A stretch of 5,160 nt of DNA from Patescibacteria group bacterium (GCA_018824765.1 JAHJFW010000092.1:1-5160); one strand, 5' to 3'; counted from the first letter of the stretch, positions 1 to 4,111 are shown. Numbers and translations are program-made. Notes: a model not told the origin generated them from the sequence alone.

Positions 1-1
1 C

Positions 2-349
2 ATAAACGTTGAAAACTCCGTAACCATCGTGGAGGATCTTGTAGCCGCAGTTATCGGCGTGATTGAGAAGCGCGGCACAGGCGTATTCCATGCGGTGAAT
101 CCCGGCGCAATGCGCCATCGTGATTTGATCGCGCTTTACGAGGAGCTGGTTGATCCGACGCACACTAACGAATGGATAGAGGAGAAAGACCTGCTCGCAC
201 AATGCTTGGTTGCAAAAACGCGCTCTAATAACATCATGCAAAATCGCCGTTTGCCGGAAATTGGGATTCACATGCGGCCGATCGGAGTTGCGTTGCGGGA
301 TTGCATGGAGAAGTATGCGAGGGAAGTCAATAAAGTCGAAAGTCCATAA
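2..349 (+). CDS. C-terminal part of a nucleotide-sugar reductase/epimerase (RmlD / NRS-ER type), 5' end outside window
   Basis: The reading frame is open at the left edge, so the N-terminal NAD(P)-binding Rossmann domain is not in the window and only about 115 residues remain. The visible part matches, from memory, the C-terminal substrate-binding half of extended SDR sugar-nucleotide enzymes: a T-I-V-E-D-L stretch, then G-V-F-H-A-V-N-P-G, a helix with the E-E-L-V-D-P type segment, and a late R-S-N-N-I-M motif. The R-S-N-N-x-M plus N-P-G pattern is closest to the reductase domain of dTDP/UDP-4-keto-6-deoxyhexose epimerase-reductases (NRS/ER) and RmlD, which make activated rhamnose-type sugars in the cytoplasm for surface glycans. 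Substrate cannot be told from this half. The last residues (E-V-N-K-V-E-S-P) and the TAA stop lie inside a short tandem repeat array, so the native C-terminus may have been replaced or extended. There is no internal ATG that would make it a complete gene here. Confidence 0.75.
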   Translation: MNVENSVTIVEDLVAAVIGVIEKRGTGVFHAVNPGAMRHRDLIALYEELVDPTHTNEWIEEKDLLAQCLVAKTRSNNIMQNRRLPEIGIHMRPIGVALRDCMEKYAREVNKVESP

Positions 350-430
350 AGTCCATCAAGTCCATAAAGTCGAAAGTCTATAATTCGTTGACTTTATAGA
401 CTTGATGGACTTGAAAGACTTTACAGACTC
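324..430. repeat. Array of ~9-nt AAGTC repeats followed by the same unit inverted; long hairpin
   Basis: Seven direct units run from 324 to 382: AAGTCAATA, AAGTCGA, AAGTCCATA, AAGTCCATC, AAGTCCATA, AAGTCGA, AAGTCTATA. From 390 the same unit appears in reverse complement (GACTTTATA, GACTTGATG, GACTTGAAA, GACTTTACA, then GACTC). Bases 349-371 pair with 390-412, with 22 of 23 positions complementary, around an 18-nt loop. The array starts inside the upstream coding frame and supplies its last codons and stop. No long T-run follows, so it is not a textbook rho-independent terminator, but a stem this long could end or stabilise the upstream transcript. It is too short and irregular for CRISPR. Confidence 0.85.
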
Positions 431-464
431 TGCCGTTTCTCGCTAATCTTCCATTCATTACCCA

Positions 465-492
465 TTGATTATTGATAATTGATTATTGAATA
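465..492 (+). promoter_or_regulatory. AT-rich tandem heptads (TTGATTA type) and weak possible promoter before hppA
   Basis: Four consecutive 7-nt units are visible: TTGATTA (465-471), TTGATAA (472-478), TTGATTA (479-485) and TTGAATA (486-492). A TTGATT at 465-470 with a GAATAT 17 nt later (488-493) is a poor but correctly spaced sigma70-like pair that would start transcription a few bases before the ATG at 506. The repeat is certain; the promoter role is a weak inference. Confidence 0.35.
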
Positions 493-505
493 TTTTTACT
501 CTCCT

Positions 506-2518
506 ATGTTACCTTCACTTAAATTTGCCCTTGGAGCTGCGCTTGCCGCAATCGCGTGGGGCTCGTTTCTCGCTCGGTGGATAATAAACAAGCCGGCTGG
601 CGAGGGAAAAATGAAAGAGATCGCAGCCGCCATTCAAGAGGGCGCAATGGCGTATCTCAACCGCCAGTACCGCACAATCGCCGTGATCGGCATCGTGATT
701 TTTATCGTTTTGTGGGTGATGCTAGGTAAAATGATGGCTCTCGGCTTCGCAGTCGGCGCGATTCTTTCCGCACTCGCCGGTTACATCGGCATGATGGTTT
801 CGGTGCGCGCGAATGTCCGGACAACGGAAGCCGCGAAAACCGGCATGGCGCAAGCCTTTGAAGTGGCTGTGAAAGGCGGAACCGTCACTGGTTTGTTTGT
901 TGTCGGTTTGGGACTTTTTGGCGTGGCGGGCTTTTATGCCTGGAGCGGAGATGTAAAGGCTTTGATCGGACTTGGATTCGGCGGCTCGCTTATCTCGGTA
1001 TTCGCACGCTTGGGCGGCGGTATCTTCACCAAAGCCGCGGATGTCGGCGCTGACCTTGTAGGGAAAGTGGAAGCCGGTATTCCGGAAGACGATCCGCGAA
1101 ATCCTGCTGTGATAGCGGATAATGTCGGAGACAATGTGGGGGACTGCGCCGGTATGGCCGCTGACCTGTTTGAAACCTATGCAGTAACTGCTGTGGCCGC
1201 CATGTTGTTAGGCCATTTGGCATTTCCGGACAATCCCTCGATCGTGCTGTTCCCGCTCATCCTCGGAGGAATTTCGATTTTTGCGTCAATCATCGGAACC
1301 TTTTTTATCAAACTCGGCCGTTCGAAGAACATTATGGGCGCGCTTTACAAGGGGCTGATAGTGTCCGGCGTATTGGCGCTGGCCGGGTTCTGGTATGCCA
1401 GCCAAAAATTCTTTGCGGTGAATATGAGTACTGCTGCCAGCGGCTCGCTTGATCCGAAAAAAGTGTTTTGGTCAACTGCAGTCGGTTTGATTGTTACGGC
1501 GCTTATGGTCTGGATTACCGAATACTATACTTCGACCAAGTACAAGCCGGTGCAAAAAATCGCCAAGGCATCGGAGACCGGACACGGAACAAATGTGATT
1601 GCCGGACTTGCTATGAGTATGAAATCCACGGCTTTGCCCGTGCTGGTTATTGCGGTTGGCATGTTGCTGGCATTTAATTTCCTTGGGCTTTATGGAATCG
1701 CTTTGGCGGCAATGTCCATGCTTTCTCTCACGGGTATTATTGTTGCGATTGACGCGTATGGCCCGATCACTGATAACGCCGGCGGAATCGCGGAAATGGC
1801 TGGCTTGTCCGAAGATGTGCGCAATGTGACTGACCCGCTCGATGCGGTCGGCAATACGACCAAGGCCGTTACAAAAGGATATGCGATTGCGTCTGCCGGA
1901 CTGGCTGCACTTGTATTGTTTTCCGCTTATACGCAGGAATTTGTCAGTCTTGGAAAAACCTTGACGTTCAGTTTGGAAGACCCGAAAGTCATCGCAGGCT
2001 TGTTTATCGGCGGTTTGCTGCCATATCTTTTTGGCGCGTTTGCAATGGAAGCGGTTGGAAAAACCGCAGGCGCCGTTGTTGAAGAGGTGCGCCGCCAATT
2101 CCGCGAGATCCACGGCATTATGGAAGGCACGGCCAAGCCTGATTACGGTTCAACCGTGGATATTGTAACTAAAGCCGCAATTAGGCAGATGATTGTGCCG
2201 GCATTGTTGCCGATCGTTGTTCCGATTCTCGTTGGCTGGTTGCTCGGCCCGGTCGCGCTCGGCGGCGTGTTAGTCGGTTCCATTGTTACGGGTTTGTTCG
2301 TGGCGATTTCAATGACGTCCGGCGGCGGCGCGTGGGACAATGCGAAGAAATATATTGAGTCCGGTCACTTTGGAGGCAAAAACTCGTTTGCGCATCAAGC
2401 TGCTGTAACCGGTGACACAGTCGGCGATCCGTATAAAGATACGGCCGGCCCGGCCATCAACCCGATGATTAAAATTCTGAACATCATGGCGCTTTTGCTT
2501 GTCGCGGCGTTGGTATAA
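506..2518 (+). CDS. hppA: K+-independent proton-translocating membrane pyrophosphatase
   Basis: An integral membrane pump that couples cytoplasmic PPi hydrolysis to H+ export. The 670 residues fit the family's usual size, with many hydrophobic segments along the whole length. Residue numbers below count from ATG 506. Family signatures are intact: D-x7-K-x-E (D-V-G-A-D-L-V-G-K-V-E, about 179-189), A-D-N-V-G-D-N-V-G-D (about 204-213), D-A-Y-G-P-I-T-D-N-A-G-G (about 416-427) and G-D-T-V-G-D-P-Y-K-D-T-A-G-P-A-I-N-P (about 636-653). G-N-T-T-K-A-V-T places Lys at about 453 and Thr at about 456. These are the two residues that mark the K+-independent subfamily, which is known to pump H+ rather than Na+. 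The frame is open upstream to a TTG at 479, but ATG 506 fits the family N-terminus better and places the first hydrophobic helix at the start. No Shine-Dalgarno is visible; the preceding bases are pyrimidine-rich. It appears to be a single-gene unit, closed by a terminator at 2587-2605. Confidence 0.97.
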   Translation: MLPSLKFALGAALAAIAWGSFLARWIINKPAGEGKMKEIAAAIQEGAMAYLNRQYRTIAVIGIVIFIVLWVMLGKMMALGFAVGAILSALAGYIGMMVSVRANVRTTEAAKTGMAQAFEVAVKGGTVTGLFVVGLGLFGVAGFYAWSGDVKALIGLGFGGSLISVFARLGGGIFTKAADVGADLVGKVEAGIPEDDPRNPAVIADNVGDNVGDCAGMAADLFETYAVTAVAAMLLGHLAFPDNPSIVLFPLILGGISIFASIIGTFFIKLGRSKNIMGALYKGLIVSGVLALAGFWYASQKFFAVNMSTAASGSLDPKKVFWSTAVGLIVTALMVWITEYYTSTKYKPVQKIAKASETGHGTNVIAGLAMSMKSTALPVLVIAVGMLLAFNFLGLYGIALAAMSMLSLTGIIVAIDAYGPITDNAGGIAEMAGLSEDVRNVTDPLDAVGNTTKAVTKGYAIASAGLAALVLFSAYTQEFVSLGKTLTFSLEDPKVIAGLFIGGLLPYLFGAFAMEAVGKTAGAVVEEVRRQFREIHGIMEGTAKPDYGSTVDIVTKAAIRQMIVPALLPIVVPILVGWLLGPVALGGVLVGSIVTGLFVAISMTSGGGAWDNAKKYIESGHFGGKNSFAHQAAVTGDTVGDPYKDTAGPAINPMIKILNIMALLLVAALV

Positions 2519-2526
2519 ACGGTAGG

Positions 2527-2572
2527 CCTTCGACAAGCTCAGGCAATAATAGTCCCTGAGCGAAGTCGAAGG
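2527..2572. repeat. REP-like imperfect palindrome (CCTTCGAC-AA-GCTCAGG ... CCTGAGC-GAA-GTCGAAGG)
   Basis: CCTTCGAC (2527-2534) pairs with GTCGAAGG (2565-2572) and GCTCAGG (2537-2543) pairs with CCTGAGC (2555-2561), separated by an AA/GAA internal loop and an 11-nt apical loop. It lies directly after the hppA stop. From memory, this CCTTCGAC/GCTCAGG palindrome recurs across draft genomes of unrelated bacteria, so it looks like a dispersed intergenic palindrome rather than an hppA-specific element. It may act as a 3'-end stabiliser of the hppA mRNA. Confidence 0.8.
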
Positions 2573-2586
2573 GCTAAAATAACAAG

Positions 2587-2605
2587 AGCGGCTTCGGCCG
2601 CTTTT
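2587..2605 (+). terminator. Rho-independent terminator after hppA, UUCG tetraloop
   Basis: AGCGGC (2587-2592), loop TTCG (2593-2596), GCCGCT (2597-2602), with T's to 2605. The stem is a perfect 6 bp, extendable outward by G-T and A-T pairs (AAG facing TTT), and is closed by the very stable UUCG tetraloop. The T-run is short (four). It ends only 8 bases before the first ATG of the next gene, so that gene needs its own start signal downstream of or overlapping the hairpin. Confidence 0.8.
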
Positions 2606-2606
2606 G

Positions 2607-2615
2607 TGCTAACAT
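2607..2615 (+). promoter_or_regulatory. Extended -10 promoter candidate for the metallopeptidase (TGC-TAACAT)
   Basis: TG at 2607-2608, one spacer base, then TAACAT at 2610-2615 gives an extended -10 element immediately after the hppA terminator. Transcription would begin about 7-8 bases on, at about 2622-2624, which is where the second ATG (2623) starts. That predicts a leaderless or nearly leaderless mRNA and fits the absence of a Shine-Dalgarno. The motif is seen; the start site is inferred. Confidence 0.4.
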
Positions 2616-2622
2616 GATCGCC

Positions 2623-3027
2623 ATGGCTGATATTCTCGATCCACGCCATGAGGCGTTCGTCGAACATCTTTTCCGCCGCGTATGCTTCGTGTTGAATATG
2701 CGCGACTTTGAACTACGGCCTTTGCGTCGGCGCGTTCGCGGGAGGAAGGGGAGTTTGCGTTCGCTGGCATTGGGATATACGAAGCTTAACGAAAAAAAGA
2801 TTGTGATCGACCTTTATACCCCGCGTACCATGAAGCCGCGGAAGTTGGATGCCATTTTGCGCGTAATTTGCCACGAACTTGCGCACCATCAGGAGCCGCC
2901 GAGACTGTACCGCGACTGGTTCCGCATTGTGAGAAAAATCCACCATCCGCATTTTTGGAAGCAATGTAAAAAGAATGTCGAAGCCTTGCGGAAAGATGAG
3001 ATTCTGGGCGGCTTATTTTCTGTGTAG
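2623..3027 (+). CDS. Small SprT-like zinc metallopeptidase (HExxH protein)
   Basis: A 134-residue soluble, basic protein with a clear zinc-protease active site: C-H-E-L-A-H-H, in which His84 and His88 bind zinc and Glu85 is catalytic. About 20 residues later comes I-H-H-P-H-F-W, which supplies the likely third ligand (His107, 108 or 110). HExxH followed by H-x-x-F-W is the arrangement of the SprT/YgjP-like minimal metallopeptidase folds. The region before it (I-V-I-D-L-Y then K-L-D-A-I-L-R-V-I) is the strand plus active-site helix expected there. There is no signal peptide or membrane helix, so it is probably cytoplasmic. An ATG at 2614 would add three residues. I prefer 2623 because an extended -10 (2607-2615) overlaps the earlier ATG and points to initiation at 2623. 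Natural substrate unknown; SprT relatives act on DNA-protein crosslinks, but that should not be assumed for such a short protein. Confidence 0.75.
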   Translation: MADILDPRHEAFVEHLFRRVCFVLNMRDFELRPLRRRVRGRKGSLRSLALGYTKLNEKKIVIDLYTPRTMKPRKLDAILRVICHELAHHQEPPRLYRDWFRIVRKIHHPHFWKQCKKNVEALRKDEILGGLFSV

Positions 3028-3183
3028 GTCGTCTATTTTTGCTATGATCGGAACGGATTTTAGTGGTTCAATGCCGCCGCACCGCATTTTATGAAAAAGG
3101 GACATTTTAAGTTCCGCTTTACAGACCTATAGCTCAGGGTTGCCAAAAAACAAGAAAACATATATTCTTCCCCACGAAAATAA
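3028..3183 (+). other. Intergenic region with extended -10, a 13-codon reading frame and a tRNA-like fragment
   Basis: No gene of normal size. An extended -10 (TG, one base, TATGAT at 3043-3048) would start transcription near 3055. A tiny frame at 3091-3132 (M-K-K-G-H-F-K-F-R-F-T-D-L) ends in a TAG inside CCTATAGCTCAGG (3126-3138), which resembles nucleotides 4-16 of a tRNA. That is the same stop placement as in the two nuclease genes downstream, but no anticodon or T-arm follows. TTGCCA (3140-3145) and TATATT (3161-3166), 15 nt apart, could be a second weak promoter just ahead of the broken tRNA-Ile copy. All functional readings are tentative. Confidence 0.35.
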
Positions 3184-3279
3184 GGGCGTGTAGCTCCCCG
3201 ATGTCGCACAAGCTCTTCGGGGCAGGCAAGTGGTTAGAGCGGTCCGATGGACATCGGACAGGTCGATGGTTCGAGTCCA
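3184..3279 (+). pseudogene. Broken tRNA-Ile copy with D-loop insertion and no 3' acceptor arm
   Basis: Nucleotides 3184-3196 equal the first 13 of the intact tRNA-Ile at 3544. A 32-34-nt insertion then splits the D-loop (CCCCGA at 3196-3201 pairs with TCGGGG at 3217-3222). Homology resumes with TGGTTAGAGCG (3231-3241). The anticodon arm is replaced by an inverted repeat (GTCCGATG at 3242-3249, CATCGGAC at 3252-3259). A 20-nt block at 3260-3279 is identical to the intact T-arm side (3588-3607). The sequence then diverges, so the 3' acceptor strand, discriminator and CCA are missing. It cannot form a normal tRNA. It is the left flank of the nuclease element. Confidence 0.85.
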
Positions 3280-3283
3280 GACT

Positions 3284-3553
3284 ATGAAATATGAAGGAAT
3301 AGGCGTTTACATTCTTTTTTGTAAAAATGGCAGATACTATATTGGGAGTACTGATGAGATTGGCAGGCGTTATGTCGAGCACCAAAAGGGTTATGTAAAG
3401 GCGACAAAAAATCTTTTACCAGTCAGCCTTGTCTTCTTTCAGAAATGCGATACACTGACTGATGCTCGATCATTGGAGAATAGATTAAAAAAATACAAAA
3501 GCAGAAAGATCATTGAACAAATCATTTCAGATGGGTATATCAAGGGCGTGTAG
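3284..3553 (+). CDS. Small stand-alone GIY-YIG endonuclease overlapping tRNA-Ile
   Basis: 89 residues, a single GIY-YIG nuclease domain with no DNA-binding extension. G-V-Y (7-9) and Y-I-G (19-21) are the name motifs. Arg29 in R-x-x-x-H, with His33, follows, and Glu65 in A-R-S-L-E-N-R-L-K is the likely metal-binding acid. A-T-K and L-P in the middle match URI/YhbQ-type small members. All catalytic positions look intact. ATG 3284 is chosen because the conserved domain begins within a few residues and the other nuclease also starts ATGAAATAT. A GTG at 3230 would add 18 residues translated from the broken tRNA. No clear Shine-Dalgarno is visible. The 3' end enters the intact tRNA-Ile by 10 nt: the stop TAG (3551-3553) is tRNA nucleotides 8-10. 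Family members make site-specific nicks or breaks in DNA; a tRNA-gene target is inferred from context only. Confidence 0.85.
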   Translation: MKYEGIGVYILFCKNGRYYIGSTDEIGRRYVEHQKGYVKATKNLLPVSLVFFQKCDTLTDARSLENRLKKYKSRKIIEQIISDGYIKGV

Positions 3554-3620
3554 CTCAGGTGGTTAGAGCGTCACACTGATAATGTGAAGGTCGATGGTTC
3601 GAGTCCATCCACGCCCACCA
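3544..3620 (+). tRNA. tRNA-Ile(GAU), CCA encoded
   Basis: Acceptor GGGCGTG (3544-3550) pairs with CACGCCC (3610-3616), discriminator A3617, CCA 3618-3620. The anticodon stem TCACA/TGTGA (3571-3575, 3583-3587) encloses loop CTGATAA with anticodon GAT at 3578-3580. The T-arm carries GGTTCGAGTCC. All canonical features are intact. The first 10 nt are shared with the end of the upstream nuclease gene, so transcription of that gene would run straight into this tRNA. The final A is also the first base of the terminator stem. Confidence 0.96.
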
Positions 3621-3653
3621 AAACAAAAATCCCCGCATGGGGATTTTTGTTTT
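3620..3653. terminator. Bidirectional terminator between convergent tRNA-Ile and tRNA-Gly
   Basis: AAAACAAAAATCCCC (3620-3634) and GGGGATTTTTGTTTT (3639-3653) form a perfect 15-bp stem with loop GCAT. Each strand gives a GC core followed by a T-rich tract, so it can stop transcription from both sides. The outermost base pair is formed by the terminal A of both CCA ends (3620 on plus, complement of 3653 on minus), leaving no spacer at all. Confidence 0.93.
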
Positions 3654-3727
3654 GGAGCGGGTAGCGGGAATCGAACCCGCCTCTCAACCTTGGAAGGGTC
3701 GCATAATAGCCACTATACGATACCCGC
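3653..3727 (-). tRNA. tRNA-Gly(UCC), CCA encoded
   Basis: Read on the minus strand, GCGGGTA (3727-3721) pairs with TACCCGC (3663-3657), discriminator T (3656), CCA at 3655-3653. The anticodon loop CTTCCAA gives UCC, and the T-arm contains GGTTCGATTCC. The D-arm is complete. It converges on tRNA-Ile with a shared terminator and has its own strong promoter upstream. Confidence 0.95.
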
Positions 3728-3741
3728 AGATTGTCGGCGAA

Positions 3742-3770
3742 ATGATAGCGCACAACATTTAAGGTGACAA
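3742..3770 (-). promoter_or_regulatory. Sigma70-type promoter for tRNA-Gly
   Basis: On the minus strand, TTGTCA (3770-3765) and TATCAT (3747-3742) each match consensus at five of six positions and are exactly 17 nt apart. Transcription would start near 3735, about 8 nt before the mature tRNA 5' end at 3727. It is the best promoter in the window. Confidence 0.75.
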
Positions 3771-3806
3771 CCCAGCTATCTCGACGAGTCTTGCATAATG
3801 AGATAG

Positions 3807-3812
3807 GATAAT
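3807..3812 (+). promoter_or_regulatory. -10 box candidate (GATAAT) for the outer tRNA-Pro
   Basis: GATAAT matches the -10 consensus at five of six positions and would place the transcription start at about 3819-3820, right at the first nucleotide of the outer tRNA-Pro. No convincing -35 is visible at 16-18 nt upstream. It reads away from the tRNA-Gly promoter, so 3728-3819 is a divergent control region. Confidence 0.4.
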
Positions 3813-3918
3813 GCGGCAACGGGCCATAGCGCAGTTGGCTAGCGCACCTGCTTTGGAGCCGAGGACCATGCGTCCGAGGCTGGCAGGAATCAACCAAATG
3901 CTCCTGCCACGGTCCGTA

Positions 3919-4021
3919 GATGCTGATTATTGTCGGGCCATAGCGCAGTTGGCTAGCGCACCTGCTTTGGGAGCAGGGGGTCGTGGGTTCGAGTCCCACT
4001 GGCCCGACAATAATCAGCATC
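3919..4021. repeat. Perfect inverted repeat extending the inner tRNA-Pro acceptor stem by 15 bp
   Basis: GATGCTGATTATTGT (3919-3933) is the exact reverse complement of ACAATAATCAGCATC (4007-4021). These arms directly abut the 7-bp acceptor stem (3934-3940, 4000-4006), so 22 consecutive base pairs close the tRNA. U3933 faces the discriminator A4007. Beyond 3918 and 4022 the complementarity stops abruptly. Confidence 0.95.
3934..4007 (+). tRNA. Inner tRNA-Pro(UGG), complete but without encoded CCA
   Basis: CGGGCCA (3934-3940) pairs with TGGCCCG (4000-4006), discriminator A4007. The D-arm GCGC-AGTTGGCTA-GCGC is intact. The anticodon stem CCTGC/GCAGG encloses TTTGGGA, with anticodon TGG. The T-arm GTGGG/CCCAC is perfect. 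It is 74 nt long. The next bases are CAA rather than CCA, unlike the other intact tRNAs here, so maturation would need CCA-adding enzyme after trimming. It lies inside the insertion that breaks the outer tRNA-Pro and differs from it in the anticodon arm and variable loop. It is probably the working proline tRNA of the locus. Confidence 0.92.
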
Positions 4022-4064
4022 GGAGGAAGGATGTCGTGGGTTCGAGTCCCGCTGGCCCGACCAA

Positions 4065-4098
4065 CCGTCTTTTGACGGAATTAGACTTTAGCTTTTTT
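4065..4098 (+). terminator. Weak terminator after the tRNA-Pro locus
   Basis: CCGTC-TTTT-GACGG (4065-4078) is a perfect 5-bp hairpin starting two bases after the outer CCA. A T7 run follows only after a 13-nt gap (4092-4098). It is imperfect as an intrinsic terminator, but nothing else separates the tRNA locus from the next gene. Confidence 0.4.
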
Positions 4099-4111
4099 TG
4101 TTAGTAAATAC

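Larger units (their letters stand above)
3184..3620 (+). mobile_element. Putative tRNA-Ile-associated GIY-YIG element (broken tRNA - nuclease - intact tRNA)
   Basis: The unit consists of a damaged tRNA-Ile copy (3184-3279), a GIY-YIG nuclease gene (3284-3553) and an intact tRNA-Ile (3544-3620). A 15-nt direct repeat made of AA plus tRNA nucleotides 1-13 lies at 3182-3196 and 3542-3556, 360 bp apart. The nuclease gene is visibly AT-richer than hppA or mgtC, consistent with separate origin. A second unit of the same design, built on tRNA-Phe, lies at 4713-5074. Layout is seen; that this is a mobile or homing element is inferred from the repetition of the design and the nuclease family. Confidence 0.6.
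3859..4025 (+). mobile_element. 167-bp insertion in the tRNA-Pro anticodon loop, bounded by GGAG repeats and carrying its own tRNA-Pro
   Basis: The insert plus one of two GGAG copies is 167 bp (3855-3858 and 4022-4025 are the repeats). In order it holds a hairpin with tandem G-A mismatches (GCC-GA-GGAC at 3858-3866 facing GTCC-GA-GGC at 3872-3880), a second 8-bp hairpin (TGGCAGGA 3881-3888, TCCTGCCA 3902-3909), and a complete tRNA-Pro inside a long inverted repeat (3919-4021). GGACC (3863-3867) can also pair with GGTCC (3911-3915), an alternative fold. There is no protein gene. The 4-bp repeat resembles a target duplication or the GGAG/GTAG tetranucleotide seen beside REP hairpins. Mobility is inferred. 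Confidence 0.55.
3820..4063 (+). pseudogene. Interrupted tRNA-Pro(UGG), CCA encoded, split in the anticodon loop
   Basis: The 5' part (3820 to about 3857) has acceptor CGGGCCA, the D-arm, anticodon-stem strand CCTGC and loop TTTGGA with anticodon TGG at 3854-3856. The 3' part (about 4025-4063) has GAAGG, variable loop ATGTC, T-arm GTGGG-TTCGAGT-CCCGC, acceptor TGGCCCG, A and CCA. Removing 167 nt between the GGAG repeats (3855-3858, 4022-4025) restores exactly 74 nt plus CCA, with a 7-nt loop TTTGGAG and one G-A mismatch in the anticodon stem. The break is at about position 37/38, the classical tRNA intron site. No self-splicing intron core is evident, so I call it an interrupted gene; splicing is possible but unsupported. 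Confidence 0.85.

Noticed and set aside
324..430. CRISPR array
   Set aside because: Units are only 7-9 nt, contiguous without spacers, and inverted halfway.
479..505. TTG start for hppA at 479
   Set aside because: It lies inside the AT-rich heptad repeat, adds nine residues outside the family, and has no ribosome site; ATG 506 is better.
1472..2113. 213-codon minus-strand frame inside hppA
   Set aside because: Fully antisense to a conserved pyrophosphatase coding region; composition is rich in Arg, His, Asn and Gln, with no recognisable domain.
3184..3279. Functional tRNA in the left tRNA-Ile copy
   Set aside because: It lacks the 3' acceptor strand and CCA, and its anticodon arm is a palindrome without a valid 7-nt loop.
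3230..3283. GTG start of the tRNA-Ile-linked nuclease
   Set aside because: The 18 extra residues are translated from broken tRNA sequence and are not part of a GIY-YIG domain.
3919..3933. Hammerhead ribozyme (CTGATTA resembling CUGANGA)
   Set aside because: The core differs (CUGAUUA), there is no partner GAAA core strand, and the sequence is explained by the inverted repeat.
3571..4020. 149-codon minus-strand open frame across the tRNA genes
   Set aside because: It is the antisense of tRNA-Ile and tRNA-Pro copies; the repeated G-L-E-P-T-T-type peptide is the familiar false translation of tRNA T-arms.
3858..4024. Group I or group II self-splicing intron in the outer tRNA-Pro
   Set aside because: At 167 nt, most of it a second tRNA and its inverted repeat, there is no room for a catalytic core, and no P/Q/R/S or domain V-like sequence is seen.
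3811..4104. 97-codon plus-strand frame
   Set aside because: It translates both tRNA-Pro copies (the A-I-A-Q-L-A-S-A-P-A-L peptide appears twice) and has no protein character.
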